From R-RK-3 sp963842775 (lineage in GTDB: Bacteria > Pseudomonadota > Alphaproteobacteria > Rhizobiales > Rhodomicrobiaceae), in contig CAWJHQ010000004.1 in assembly GCA_963842775.1 (NCBI GenBank), forward strand, positions 62,001-126,000: a stretch of 64,000 nt of DNA. The letters are read 5' to 3'. The notes under the pieces are model-generated. The model was given only the letters and a program-made list of their open reading frames with translations. It was not told where the DNA came from and did not search any database. Made by a program: the position numbers and the translations under genes. Numbering within the stretch: position 1 is the stretch's first letter; every line of letters begins with the position of its first letter. Below are positions 19,530 through 29,747 of the stretch, piece after piece.

Positions 19530-20484
19530 ATGAACCTCGCGCTCGCTCCTCACAAATTCTATTTTCCTCACAAGCATCTCCTTGGGATCAAGGGACTGAG
19601 TTCCGGCTGAGATTACCGGATTGCTCGACTTGGCCGACGCGGATGCAGAGTATAATCGCCACACACGGCAGAAGCGCGATATTTTGCGCGGCCTGACGCA
19701 AATCAATCTTTTCTTCGAATCCTCCACTCGCACGCAAAGCTCGTTCGAAATGGCCGGCAAGCGGCTCGGCGCCGATGTGATGAATATGGCGCTCAAAAGC
19801 TCCTCGATCGAGAAGGGCGAGACGCTGCTCGACACGGCGCTGACACTGAACGCCATGCGTCCCGACATTCTTGTCGTGCGCCATCACGCCGCCGGCGCCG
19901 TGCAACTCCTGTCGCAGAAAGTGGATTGCGCGGTCATCAACGCCGGCGACGGGGAGCACGAACATCCCACGCAAGCGCTGCTCGACGCGCTGACCATCCG
20001 CCGCCACAAGGGCCGGATCGCCGGGCTGGTGATGGCGATCTGCGGCGATATTCTGCACAGCCGCGTGGCGCGCTCGAACATTCTGCTTATGAATGCGCTT
20101 GGTGCGCATGTCCGCGTGGCGGCGCCGTCGACATTAATGCCGCCAGCCGCGGACCGGCTCGGTGTCGAAGTCCATACCAAGATGGAAGACGCGATCGCAG
20201 GCGCCGACATCATCATGATGCTGCGGCTGCAGCGGGAGCGCATGGGGACGTCCTACGTGCCCTCGACGCGGGAATATTTCCACTTTTTCGGTCTCGACAA
20301 TGAGAAGCTGAAAAAAGCAAAGCCCGATGCGCTGATCATGCATCCCGGCCCGATCAATCGAGGCATCGAGATCTCATCCGCCGTCGCCGATCATCCGCGC
20401 AGCGTCATCCGCGAGCAAGTGGAGATGGGCGTGGCCGTGCGGATGGCGGTGTTGCAGGTTCTCGCCCGCCCTTTGCGCAACTGA
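19530..20484 (+). CDS. pyrB: Aspartate carbamoyltransferase catalytic subunit, frame-disrupted
   Basis: The enzyme makes N-carbamoyl-aspartate, the committed step of pyrimidine synthesis. From the ATG at 19530 the frame reads HKFYFPHKHLLGIKGLSS and then meets a TGA. Removing one G from TCCGGCTGAG near 19605 gives AEITGLLDLADADAEYNRH, exactly what the family shows, and the rest is intact. Motifs are ESSTRTQSSFE (carbamoyl phosphate), HPTQALLDALTI and MMLRLQRERM. The repaired length is 317 residues. It is followed after nine bases by the pseudo-dihydroorotase gene. Confidence 0.93.
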
Positions 20485-20493
20485 CCGGACGCC

Positions 20494-21828
20494 ATGAGCA
20501 CCGCAGAAAACCCCGCATTAACGCCCGCCAGGACGGTCCTCGTCAATGCGCGGCTGCTCTGTCCGATGACCGGGCGGGACGAAAAGGGCGGTTTGCTGAT
20601 CGAGAGAGGCCTCATCGCCGATCTCGGACCGCATATCATTGGGGCCGGCGAGGCTAGTGCCGAAGTAATCGACTGCGAAAGCCATCTGCTCACGCCGGGC
20701 CTGATCGATATGCAGGTGTCGACGGGCGAGCCGGGTGAGGAACACCGCGAGACGCTGGCGACGGCGAGCCGCGCGGCGGCGGCAGGCGGCGTGACAACCA
20801 TCATCTGCATGCCTGACACCAAACCCGCCATCGACGACGTATCGCTGGTCGATTTCATCGAGCGGCGGGCGCGGGACACAGCCATCGTCAATGTGCATCC
20901 GATGGCTGCGATGACCAAGGGGCTTGCAGGCAAGGAGATGACCGAGATCGGCCTGTTGCGCCAGGCCGGCGCTCTTGCCTTCACCGACGCCACGCACAGC
21001 GTCGCCAACGCCCAGACGATGCGCAACATTCTCAGCTATGCGCGCGACTTCGACGCACTCATCGTGCATTTCGCCGAAGACCGCGATCTGGCGTCGCATG
21101 GCGTGATGAATGAGGGGGAGGTGTCCTCCGGGCTCGGTCTTCCCGGCATTCCGGCCGAAGCCGAGACGATTATGGTCGAACGCGATCTGCGGCTCGTGGC
21201 GCTGACGGGCGGACGCTATCACGCCGCCAGCATTTCCTGCGCCGCATCGCTCGACGTGATCCGCGAGGCGCAGCAGGCGGGCCTCAAGGTGACATGCGGC
21301 GTCACCATCAATCATTTGACGCTGAACGAGAACGACGTCGGATCCTACCGCACCTACTTCAAGATGAAGCCGCCGCTGCGGCCGGAAAGCGATCGCCGCG
21401 CCATGGTGGAAGGCGTGCGGCGCGGCGATATCGATGTGATCGTCTCGGGCCACAATCCCCAGGACGCCGACGTCAAGCGCCGCCCCTTCGCCGAAGCCGC
21501 CAATGGCGCGCTCGGGGTGGAGACGCTGCTTCCGGCCGCTCTGCAGCTCTATCACAATGGGGCGATTGCGCTTCAGCCGCTGCTCGCCGCGATGAGTGCG
21601 CGGCCGGCTCAGCTTCTTGGCCTGCCGGGCGGGCGACTGGTCATCGGTGCTCCAGCCGATCTGTGCCTCATCGATCTGGAGATGCCGTGGCGTGTCGACG
21701 CGCAGTTGCTCGCTTCCAAATCGAAAAACTCACCCTTCGACGAAACTGTTCTGCAGGGCCGTGCGCTGAAAAGCTTCGTTGCCGGCCGCTGCGTCTATAG
21801 CTATGCGGATCATCGAGTTCACGCGTAA
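20494..21828 (+). CDS. Dihydroorotase-like protein PyrC' (probably non-catalytic)
   Basis: The protein has 444 residues and the fold of type I dihydroorotase. The metal-binding HxH of active enzymes is replaced: the segment after LLTPGLID reads MQVSTGEPGEEH. The later SDHAPH-type motif reads SGHNPQDADVKRR. Such proteins are known from pseudomonads as PyrC', which holds PyrB in an active complex. The adjacent pyrB fits that role. A separate true dihydroorotase should exist elsewhere in the genome. The start at 20494 is nine bases after pyrB. Confidence 0.85.
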   Translation: MSTAENPALTPARTVLVNARLLCPMTGRDEKGGLLIERGLIADLGPHIIGAGEASAEVIDCESHLLTPGLIDMQVSTGEPGEEHRETLATASRAAAAGGVTTIICMPDTKPAIDDVSLVDFIERRARDTAIVNVHPMAAMTKGLAGKEMTEIGLLRQAGALAFTDATHSVANAQTMRNILSYARDFDALIVHFAEDRDLASHGVMNEGEVSSGLGLPGIPAEAETIMVERDLRLVALTGGRYHAASISCAASLDVIREAQQAGLKVTCGVTINHLTLNENDVGSYRTYFKMKPPLRPESDRRAMVEGVRRGDIDVIVSGHNPQDADVKRRPFAEAANGALGVETLLPAALQLYHNGAIALQPLLAAMSARPAQLLGLPGGRLVIGAPADLCLIDLEMPWRVDAQLLASKSKNSPFDETVLQGRALKSFVAGRCVYSYADHRVHA

Positions 21829-21863
21829 AATATAAGACGCGCAAGGTTGGGGATGCCAAGGAC

Positions 21864-22478
21864 ATGTTATTGCCCGCCGCATTTGGCGACGCCGTTTCGC
21901 TCGCCGCCGCCCTGGTTTTTGGCTATCTCCTCGGCTCGATCCCGTTCGGGCTAGTCGTCACCCGGCTCGGCGGGCTAGGCGATATCAGGGCCATCGGCTC
22001 CGGTAATATCGGGGCCACCAATGTGCTGCGGACTGGCCGCAAGGGGCTGGCCGCGCTGACCCTGCTGGGCGATTTCGGCAAGGGCGCGCTCGCCGTGCTG
22101 ATCGCCGGGGAATGGGGCGCCGAGCTGGCCGTTGCCGCGGGGCTGGGCGCGTTTCTCGGCCACCTTTATCCGGTCTGGCTCAACTTCAAGGGCGGCAAGG
22201 GCGTGGCCACCTATTTAGGTGTACTCGCGGGCCTTGCCTGGCCTGCTGCGATCGCCTTCGCGGCGATCTGGCTGTCTGTCGCTTATGCTACGCGCTACTC
22301 CTCGCTTGCCGCGCTTACGGCCGCCGCGGCCGCTCCGCTTGTACTCGCCGCATTTCAGAATTGGCTCGCGGTAGGTCTTTTCACGATGCTGACAATGCTC
22401 GTTTTCTTGCGCCATCATCAGAACATAGGGCGGTTACTTAAAGGCGAGGAAAGCAGAATTGGTGGAGGGAAGGGCTGA
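21864..22478 (+). CDS. plsY: Acyl-phosphate glycerol-3-phosphate acyltransferase
   Basis: This inner-membrane enzyme acylates glycerol-3-phosphate from acyl-phosphate, the first step of phospholipid synthesis. The 204 residues contain GYLLGSIPFGLV, GSGNIGATNVLRTGRKG and FKGGKGVATYLG, the three conserved loops of PlsY, with five hydrophobic segments. The 3' end overlaps dprA. Confidence 0.95.
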   Translation: MLLPAAFGDAVSLAAALVFGYLLGSIPFGLVVTRLGGLGDIRAIGSGNIGATNVLRTGRKGLAALTLLGDFGKGALAVLIAGEWGAELAVAAGLGAFLGHLYPVWLNFKGGKGVATYLGVLAGLAWPAAIAFAAIWLSVAYATRYSSLAALTAAAAAPLVLAAFQNWLAVGLFTMLTMLVFLRHHQNIGRLLKGEESRIGGGKG

Positions 22479-23650
22479 CGATCTCACCGGACCGGCACGC
22501 GATGCCGGCGAGACAGCGCTCAGCGACGGCGAGAAGCTGGACTGGCTCCGGCTCATCCGTACCGAAAATGTCGGTCCCATCACCTTCCGCGAATTGATCT
22601 CCCATTTCGGCAGCGCGGGCGCAGCGCTTGACGCCATTCCCGATCTACGCCGGCGCGGTGGCATGCAACGCCCGGGACGCGCTTGTCTTGCCTCGGTCGC
22701 CGAGCGTGAATTGAAGGCGGCGAAGAAGGCGGGCGCGCGCATGCTTGCCTTGCCCGATGCCGATTATCCGCCACTGCTTCGGCATATCAGCGCGCCGCCG
22801 CCGCTACTCTACGCGAAGGGCGACCTCGAACTCGCAGCGCGCAACATCGTCGCCATCGTCGGTTCGCGGAATGCTTCAGCGGCGGGCCGGCAATTTGCGG
22901 GCATGCTGGCGCGCGATCTCGGGACGCAGCGGCATCGTCATCGCCTCGGGGCTGGCGCGCGGTATCGATACGGCGGCGCATCAGGCCGCGCTGCCGACCG
23001 GCACGATCGCGGCGCTCGCCGGGGGCATCGACAGCATCTATCCACCGGAAAATGCGCGACTGCATGAGGCGATCGGCACGACCGGCTTGCTGCTCACGGA
23101 GTCGCCACCGGGCTTCGCGCCCAGGGGACAGGATTTCCCACGCCGCAACCGCATCATTTCTGGCCTGTCGTCGGGTGTCGTGATTGTCGAGGCGGCACAG
23201 AAATCCGGCTCACTGATCACGGCGCGGATGGCGTTGGAGCAGGACCGCGAGGTCTTCGCCGTGCCGGGACATCCGCTCGACCCGCGCGCCAGTGGCACAA
23301 ACGGGCTCATCCGAAGCGGCGCACATCTTGTGACCTGCGCCGACGACATCATCGATGAGCTATTCACCGGCTTTCGCCGTTCCACGGAGTTGCACGAGCC
23401 TCATGTGCCGCCCGGTTTGGATTCCCTGCCTTCACCGCCGGCTGTGGAAGAGCCGCGCGCAGGGGACCGCGAAAAACTGCTCGACGCGCTAAGCTTTACG
23501 CCTGTCCATCCCGATATTTTGCTGCGGAACACCGATTTGAGCCCGCGCGCCCTTGCCATCGCATTGCTGGAATTGGACTTAGCCGGCCGGATCGACCGCC
23601 ATGAAAGCGAGCGGATCTCGCTTCGGGTCGATCTCGCTGCCACGCCCTAA
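22459..23650 (+). CDS. dprA: DNA-processing protein DprA, frame-disrupted
   Basis: DprA loads RecA on incoming single-stranded DNA. The likely start is TTG at 22459 or GTG at 22462, inside plsY. Residues 1-150 contain LRLIRTENVGPITFRELI and the Rossmann start NIVAIVGSRNASAAGR. Near 22922 one extra G in CTCGGGACG shifts the frame. The continuation reads SGIVIASGLARGIDTAAHQA, GLLLTESPPG, FPRRNRIISGLS and a C-terminal winged-helix (DALSFTPVHPDIL). The repaired length is about 396 residues. Confidence 0.9.
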
Positions 23651-23749
23651 GCAGGTTTTCGTTGGTTACCAACAAAGACCTGCTTAGATTCTTTGTTGGC
23701 GCATCATTTCTCGCGAAAACCGGGAAGACCACTTTTCGCAATGATGCTT
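23648..23749. repeat. Two-module palindromic intergenic repeat, copy 3
   Basis: Module A is a long hairpin: outer arms TAAGCAGGT (23648-23656) / ACCTGCTTA (23678-23686) and inner arms GTTGG/CCAAC around 23661-23673. The linker GATTCTTTGTTGG leads to module B, with arms GCATCATT (23701-23708) and AATGATGC (23740-23747) and the core CGAAAACCGG plus CACTTTTCGC. It overlaps the dprA stop. Confidence 0.8.
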
Positions 23750-23797
23750 AGGAGAACTTAACCGGGGCGGCTTGCGCCACATCCGATCCGAGGCGTA

Positions 23798-24046
23798 TCA
23801 GCGCTGTTCACCATCGGAGGCTTGAATTTTCGCCTCCTCAACCGCAACTTGTATGAGGTAGGCAAGGAATGTGTGACCGGCGCCGCTGGCCATGTCACGG
23901 AGTTCGCTCAGGATTTCGGCGGAATACTCGGCTACCGCCTTGGGGTCGGCCGGCTCGGTGGAGAAACTGCGCTGCGTCACGGTATTGCTATCGCTCACTT
24001 TGGAAATAAATGTTCCGGTCTGGGTGATTTCCTGACCACTTATCAT
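23798..24046 (-). CDS. Small conserved hypothetical protein
   Basis: The protein has 82 residues from the ATG at 24046, chosen because GAGG stands five bases upstream; an ATG at 24076 is also in frame. The N-terminal half is Ser/Thr-rich. The C-terminal half (AEYSAEILSELRDMASGAGH, FLAYLIQVAVEEAKIQ) looks helical and amphipathic. I recognise no named domain. Confidence 0.6.
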   Translation of the reverse strand: MISGQEITQTGTFISKVSDSNTVTQRSFSTEPADPKAVAEYSAEILSELRDMASGAGHTFLAYLIQVAVEEAKIQASDGEQR

Positions 24047-24335
24047 TCGCTTCCTCTTTTTATAGTTGGCTGACATCGCCGGGAGTTGGTTTTGGGGAGC
24101 ATATTCTTGCTATTTATAATGTCTGGCCAATACCCGCTTTGGTTGTATGTCGCAAGGCGATTCTACCTGCATCATTCTCTATTTGACAGCCTGTAGCTCT
24201 TTTGCCCTTACTGTATGCCGAACTCGGCTCACCACAATTTCAACATTCACGGGGCGGCGCGACTTCGTTGACATCCTTTCCAGCTATTGAAGCCGACGAA
24301 GGCAAGCGCACCACACGTAATCACCGGATTATCAT

Positions 24336-26939
24336 ATGAATATCGTCATCGTTGAATCGGCGGCGAAAGCGAAAACCATCAACAAATATTTGGGAAATGA
24401 CTATAAGGTCATTCCCTCATTTGGTCATGTCCGTGATTTACCGGCTAAGGACGGTTCCGTTCTACCGGATGATGATTTCGCGATGGCTTGGGCCGTCGAC
24501 ACCGATTCTGCAAAAATTGTGAATGAAATCGCCCGCGCCGTAAAAGGCGCCGACCGGCTTATCCTCGCCACCGACCCGGATCGCGAGGGCGAGGCGATTT
24601 CCTGGCACATCCTTCAGATCCTCGAAGAGAAGCGGGCGCTCAAGGGCGTTCATGTCGAGCGCGTTGCTTTCAACGCCGTCACCAAGGACGCGGTGATGGA
24701 GGCGATTTCGCATCCGCGCCAGATCGATGCACCCCTGGTCGACGCCTATCTCGCCCGCCGGGCGCTGGATTATCTCGTCGGCTTCACCCTGTCGCCGGTG
24801 CTCTGGCGAAAATTGCCGAGCGCAAAATCGGCGGGACGCGTGCAGTCGGTGGCGCTGCGCCTGGTCTGCGCCCGCGAAACCGAGATCCAGGCCTTCATCA
24901 CCCGCGAATACTGGACCATCGCCGCGAAGCTCGGCTCGACGCAGGGGCAGGAATTCGAGGCGCGGCTGGTCAGCGCGCTAGGGAAAAAGCTCGATAAATT
25001 CGACATTCCGAATGAGGCGGAAGCGCTGAAGCTGAAAGCCGCGTTGGAAGCCTGCGACTGCAAAGTGCTGTCCATCGATGTCAGCGGCTATAGGCGCCAC
25101 CCTGCCCCACCCTTCACCACCTCGACGCTCCAGCAGGAGGCCTCGCGCAAGCTCGGCTTCTCGGCGCGTCAGACGATGCAAGTGGCGCAGCGGCTCTATG
25201 AAGGTGTGGATATCGGCGGCGAAACCGTCGGTCTCATTACCTATATGAGAACGGACGGCGTGCAGATCGTGCCGGAGGCGATATCGCAATGCCGCGGCGT
25301 CGTGGAGCGGCAGTTCGGCCAGAACTATCTGCCGCCCCGACCGCGCGACTATAAGACCAAAGCCAAGAATGCCCAGGAAGCGCATGAGGCGATCCGCCCC
25401 ACCGATTTCGGCCGCCTGCCGCAGGATGTACAGCGCGGGCTGAAGCCGGACGAAATCGCGATGTACAAGCTGATCTGGCAGCGCGCCGTCGCCAGCCAGA
25501 TGGCGAGCGCCGAATTGGAACGCACCACCATCGATATCGAAGCGACCCGGAGCGGCGAAAGCTATGGGCTGCGCACCACGGGGGCGGTCGTTCTGTTCGA
25601 CGGCTTCCTGAAACTCTACGAGGAGGGCGTCGACGATAAGGAAGGCGAGGACGACGCCCGGCTGCCGAAGCTGAGCGAAGGCGAGAAGCTCGCCCGCCAC
25701 GCTGTCACCGCCAACCAGCATTTCACGGAGCCGCCGCCGCGCTATACCGAAGCGTCGCTCGTCAAGCGGATGGAAGAATTGGGCATCGGCCGCCCGTCGA
25801 CCTATGCCTCGACGCTCAACGTGCTGCGCGAACGCGAATATGTGCGCTTCGACAAGAAGCGGCTCATTCCCGAAGATAAGGGCCGCCTCGTCACCGCCTT
25901 TCTCGAAAGCTTCTTCCAGCGCTACGTGGAATATGATTTCACGGCCGATCTGGAGGAAAAGCTCGACCTGATTTCGGACGGCAAGCTCGCCTGGAAGGAC
26001 GTGCTGCGCGATTTCTGGCGCGACTTCATCGAAGCGGTGAACAACACCAAGGATTTGCGCGTCACGCACGTTCTCGATGCGCTGAGCGAGATCCTCGGGC
26101 CTTATGTCTTCCCGCCAACCGCCGACGGCTCCGATCCGCGCAAATGCCCCTCCTGCGCCGACGGCCGGCTCGGTATGAAGATCGGCAAGAACGGCGGCTT
26201 CATCGGCTGTTCGAACTATCCGGAATGCCGCTATACGAGGCAGTTCCAGAACAGCACCGGGGAGAATGGCGAAGCGCAGGCCGCCCCGAGCGACAAGGAA
26301 CTGGGCATCGATCCGGAGTCGAGCTTGATGGTCTTCCTGAAGGTCGGGCGGTTCGGGCCTTACGTTCAGCTTGGCGACGCCGCCGAAAAGGGCGAGAAGC
26401 CTAAGCGCGCCTCGATCCCCAAGGGCTTGTCCGGCGAAATCGATCTGGAGATGGCGCTGAAGCTGCTCTCCCTGCCGCGCGAAGTCGGCAGTCACCCGGA
26501 GACGGGCAAGCCGATTGTCGCCGGGATCGGCCGCTATGGGCCGTTCATCGAGCACGATAAGAAATACGCCAATCTCGACAGCCCCGACGAGGTATTCACG
26601 GTGGGCCTCAACCGCGCGGTCAGCCTGTTGGCCGAGCCGAAAAAGGGACGCGCCGGAGCAACTCAAAGTGCGTTGAAAAGCCTCGGGGATCATCCTGAGC
26701 TCGGCGGCTCGGTGCAGGTGTTTTCCGGCCGTTACGGTCCGTATGTGAAGCATGGCAAGGTCAATGCGACCATCCCGAAGACCATCGAGCCTGAGGCGAT
26801 CACCATGGCGGAAGCGGTGACGCTGATCGCGGCGCGCGCCGCCAACGGCAAGGCGCCGAAGACCAAGGCGGCCGGCCGGGGTGCGAAGCCGAAGGCTAAG
26901 ACCAAGGCCAAATCCGCCAGCTCCGAGGCGTCGGCTTGA
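24336..26939 (+). CDS. topA: DNA topoisomerase I
   Basis: This type IA topoisomerase relaxes negative supercoils. The 867 residues open with NIVIVESAAKAKTINKYLG (Toprim) and ATDPDREGEAISWH (metal-binding acidic triad). The active-site tyrosine is in GLITYMRTDG. A four-cysteine zinc ribbon at about residues 600-630 (CPSC, then CSNYPEC) is followed by repeat domains GRFGPYVQLG, GRYGPFIEH and GRYGPYVKHG. The Lys/Ala-rich tail ends in ASSEASA. The stop overlaps the TTG start of rnr by four bases. Confidence 0.97.
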   Translation: MNIVIVESAAKAKTINKYLGNDYKVIPSFGHVRDLPAKDGSVLPDDDFAMAWAVDTDSAKIVNEIARAVKGADRLILATDPDREGEAISWHILQILEEKRALKGVHVERVAFNAVTKDAVMEAISHPRQIDAPLVDAYLARRALDYLVGFTLSPVLWRKLPSAKSAGRVQSVALRLVCARETEIQAFITREYWTIAAKLGSTQGQEFEARLVSALGKKLDKFDIPNEAEALKLKAALEACDCKVLSIDVSGYRRHPAPPFTTSTLQQEASRKLGFSARQTMQVAQRLYEGVDIGGETVGLITYMRTDGVQIVPEAISQCRGVVERQFGQNYLPPRPRDYKTKAKNAQEAHEAIRPTDFGRLPQDVQRGLKPDEIAMYKLIWQRAVASQMASAELERTTIDIEATRSGESYGLRTTGAVVLFDGFLKLYEEGVDDKEGEDDARLPKLSEGEKLARHAVTANQHFTEPPPRYTEASLVKRMEELGIGRPSTYASTLNVLREREYVRFDKKRLIPEDKGRLVTAFLESFFQRYVEYDFTADLEEKLDLISDGKLAWKDVLRDFWRDFIEAVNNTKDLRVTHVLDALSEILGPYVFPPTADGSDPRKCPSCADGRLGMKIGKNGGFIGCSNYPECRYTRQFQNSTGENGEAQAAPSDKELGIDPESSLMVFLKVGRFGPYVQLGDAAEKGEKPKRASIPKGLSGEIDLEMALKLLSLPREVGSHPETGKPIVAGIGRYGPFIEHDKKYANLDSPDEVFTVGLNRAVSLLAEPKKGRAGATQSALKSLGDHPELGGSVQVFSGRYGPYVKHGKVNATIPKTIEPEAITMAEAVTLIAARAANGKAPKTKAAGRGAKPKAKTKAKSASSEASA

Positions 26940-29263
26940 GCGAAGAGGCAAATCATCGGGGCCCTAAACAGAGGGGCAAAGGCAAAGCCGAAGCGAAAGC
27001 CGCACGGATGGCCGCCTTACCTTCGAAAGAGGCGATCCTCGAATTCATCAAATCCGCGCCGGCAAAGACCGGCAAACGCGAAATCGCCCGCGCCTTCAAC
27101 GTCAAGGGTGATGATCGCATCCGCCTGAAGCGGCTGTTGCGCGAATTGGCTGACGAAGGCAGCGTCGCCAAGACCGGCAAGCGGCTGCGCGGCAAGGCCA
27201 AGCTGAAATCGGTCGCCGTGCTCGAAATTGCCGGCCAGGACGAGAATGGCGAGCTTTACGCCGTGCCGATCGACTGGGCAGAGACCGCCGAGGGGCCGCC
27301 GCCGCGCATGCTGATGACGCTGAAGCCCGGCCGCATTCCCGGCATCGGCGACCACGTTCTCTCCCGCATCGAGCCGGTGGCCGCGCCCGACGGCTTCGAC
27401 TACACCGCCTTGCCGATCAAGATCCTGCCGCGCGAGCGCACCCGTCAGCTCGGCATCTTCCGCAAGCTGAAGGACGGCGGCATCATCGAGCCGATCGAAA
27501 AGAAGCAGCTTCGGGAATGGCGCATCGGCCCCGGCGAAACGGAAGGCGCCGCCGATGGCGAGTTGGTGCGCTTCGAGGTGACGAAGACCGGGAGGGCGCT
27601 CGCCCCGCACGCGCGCATTCTCGAGCGGCTCGGCCATCCGGAAGGCGAACGTGCCATCAGCATGATCGCCATCGAGAATCACAGCCTGCCGAACGTCTTT
27701 CCACAAGCCATCGAAGCTGAAATCGCGGCGCTTAAGAGCCCGACGCTCAAAGGCCGCGAGGATCTGCGCAAAATCCCGCTGCTCACAATCGATCCGGCGG
27801 ACGCCAAGGATCATGACGACGCCGTCTGGGCCGCGCCCGACGACGATAAGCGGAACAAGGGCGGCTTCGTCGTGATGGTCGCCATCGCCGATGTCGCCTT
27901 CTATGTCCGCCCCGGCACCGCGCTCGACCGCGAAGCGCTGAAGCGCGGCAATTCGGTCTATTTCCCCGACCAGGTCGTGCCGATGCTGCCGGAGGCGCTA
28001 TCGACCGATCTGTGCTCGCTCAAGGAGGGCGTCGACCGGCCCTGTCTGGCGGTGCGGATGGTTTTCGACGCGCATGGCCGCAAGCTCGATCACCGCTTCA
28101 TTCGCGGCATGATGCGCTCGCCCGCCAAGCTCTCCTATCCGGAGGCGCAGGCCGCCATCGACGGGCGTCCGAGCGAAAAGACCAAGCCGCTGCTGGAGCC
28201 GGTCCTCAAGCCGCTTTGGGCGGCTTATAAGGCATTGCATCAGGCGCGCCAGAAACGCGGGCCGCTCGAACTCGACCTGCCCGAGCGCAAGATCATCCTC
28301 GACGATCTCGGGCGCGTGGCGCGCATCGTCACGCCCGAACGGCTCGACGCGCACCGGCTGATCGAAGAATTCATGATCCAGGCCAATGTCGCCGCCGCCG
28401 AGACGCTGGAGGCGATGAAATCGCCGCTGCTCTACCGCATCCACGACGCGCCAGGGGAAGAGAAGGTCAAGTCCCTCACCGAATTCCTGGCGACGCTCGG
28501 CATCGACATGCCCAAGGCCGGGCTGATGCAGCCCAGCCAGTTCAACCGCATCCTCGAGCGGACCAAGGATGGGGAATTTTCCGAACTGGTTAACGAAGTC
28601 ATTCTGCGTTCGCAGGCGCAGGCCGAATACAGCCCGAATAATCTGGGCCATTTTGGCCTCAATCTGCGCCGCTACGCTCATTTCACCTCGCCGATCCGCC
28701 GCTATGCCGATCTGATCGTGCATCGCGGCCTCATTCGTGCGTTGAAGCTTGGGCCGGGGGGTCTGCAGGACGATGAAATTGCCGAGCTCGACCAGACCGC
28801 CGAGCAGATTTCCCAGGCCGAGCGCCGTGCGATGGCTGCCGAGCGCGAAACGGTCGACCGGCTGATCGCCACCCACCTCTCGGCGCAGGTCGGCGCAAGC
28901 TTCTCGGGCCGTATTTCCGGCGTGACCCGCTCGGGGCTGTTCGTCAAACTGGACGGCAATGGCGCGGACGGCTTCATTCCGGCTTCCACGGTCGGCCGCG
29001 ACTATTATGTCTATTCCGAAGGCGACCACGCGCTGATCGGCGAGCGCACCGGCGAGACCTACAGGCTTGGCGACAAGGTCGAGGTGAAGCTGGTCGAGGC
29101 GCACCCTTCAGCCGGCGCGCTGCGCTTCCAGCTCTTGAGCGACGGCCGTTTCGATCTGAAACTCGCCCGGCGCAAGCGCGGGCAGACGAGGCGCGAAAAC
29201 ACCCCGGCGCAGGCGCTGAATAAGGCCTCCAAGGGCGGCGACAGCTCGACACATTCCCTTTGA
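26936..29263 (+). CDS. rnr: Ribonuclease R
   Basis: This 3'-5' exoribonuclease degrades structured RNA. The 775 residues begin at TTG 26936, overlapping topA. A winged-helix/cold-shock N-terminus precedes the RNB catalytic domain with IDPADAKDHDDAVWA (metal ligands). YFPDQVVPMLPEALSTDLCSL, TSPIRRYADLIVHR and a C-terminal S1 domain (FSGRISGVTRSGLFVKLDG) follow. The tail is basic. Coupling to topA is conserved in the order as far as I recall. Confidence 0.95.
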   Translation: MSEEANHRGPKQRGKGKAEAKAARMAALPSKEAILEFIKSAPAKTGKREIARAFNVKGDDRIRLKRLLRELADEGSVAKTGKRLRGKAKLKSVAVLEIAGQDENGELYAVPIDWAETAEGPPPRMLMTLKPGRIPGIGDHVLSRIEPVAAPDGFDYTALPIKILPRERTRQLGIFRKLKDGGIIEPIEKKQLREWRIGPGETEGAADGELVRFEVTKTGRALAPHARILERLGHPEGERAISMIAIENHSLPNVFPQAIEAEIAALKSPTLKGREDLRKIPLLTIDPADAKDHDDAVWAAPDDDKRNKGGFVVMVAIADVAFYVRPGTALDREALKRGNSVYFPDQVVPMLPEALSTDLCSLKEGVDRPCLAVRMVFDAHGRKLDHRFIRGMMRSPAKLSYPEAQAAIDGRPSEKTKPLLEPVLKPLWAAYKALHQARQKRGPLELDLPERKIILDDLGRVARIVTPERLDAHRLIEEFMIQANVAAAETLEAMKSPLLYRIHDAPGEEKVKSLTEFLATLGIDMPKAGLMQPSQFNRILERTKDGEFSELVNEVILRSQAQAEYSPNNLGHFGLNLRRYAHFTSPIRRYADLIVHRGLIRALKLGPGGLQDDEIAELDQTAEQISQAERRAMAAERETVDRLIATHLSAQVGASFSGRISGVTRSGLFVKLDGNGADGFIPASTVGRDYYVYSEGDHALIGERTGETYRLGDKVEVKLVEAHPSAGALRFQLLSDGRFDLKLARRKRGQTRRENTPAQALNKASKGGDSSTHSL

Positions 29264-29297
29264 TTTTCGCCCGTTCGGGACTATCTTTTGGGCATGT

Positions 29298-29747
29298 ATG
29301 AAATCAAGTCGAAAATCGCCGCTGACGGCGAGGCGTCCGAAGCCGAAGCGCGGCGTCTTTCAGGCGATGCTTCGAGGCGCGCTGCTGCGCTGCCCTGCAT
29401 GCGGGAAGGGACGGCTTTTCCGGCGCTATCTGAAGGTTGCCGACCATTGCCCCGTCTGCAACGAGGCGCTGCATCACCACCGGGCTGACGACGCGCCGCC
29501 CTATTTCACCATCGTTATTGCGGGGCATTTGCTGGTTCCGCTGTTGATCGCCTTCGAAGCGGCGTTGAGGCCGTCTTTGTGGGTGCATGCCGCGATCTGG
29601 GTCCCCGTGACGCTGGCCGTGTGCCTTGCCCTGCTGCCGGTGGTCAAGGGCGCGATCGTCGGCCTGCAATGGGCGCTCTATATGCACGGCTTCGACCCGC
29701 ACGCCGCCGAGCATGACGAGACGGCGAAGGCCGAAGCCATTGGCTAG
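29298..29747 (+). CDS. DUF983 membrane protein
   Basis: The protein has 149 residues. An N-terminal zinc-ribbon-like motif (RCPACGKGRLF, HCPVCNEAL) is followed by two transmembrane helices (YFTIVIAGHLLVPLLIAFEA, AIWVPVTLAVCLALLPVV), the DUF983 layout. The function is unknown. It starts 35 bases after rnr and overlaps the NUDIX gene, so it belongs to the topA-rnr operon. Confidence 0.88.
   Translation: MKSSRKSPLTARRPKPKRGVFQAMLRGALLRCPACGKGRLFRRYLKVADHCPVCNEALHHHRADDAPPYFTIVIAGHLLVPLLIAFEAALRPSLWVHAAIWVPVTLAVCLALLPVVKGAIVGLQWALYMHGFDPHAAEHDETAKAEAIG

Noticed and set aside
19590..19625. Programmed +1 frameshift or selenocysteine at the in-frame TGA of pyrB
   Set aside because: There is no upstream Shine-Dalgarno-like stimulator or SECIS-like structure. 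The same kind of +1 lesion occurs in many unrelated genes here, so a general sequence error explains it better.
24978..26951. Long open frame antisense to topA
   Set aside because: It is a GC-skewed shadow of topA codons with no family resemblance. The same applies to long antisense frames over smc, dprA, rnr and DUF882.
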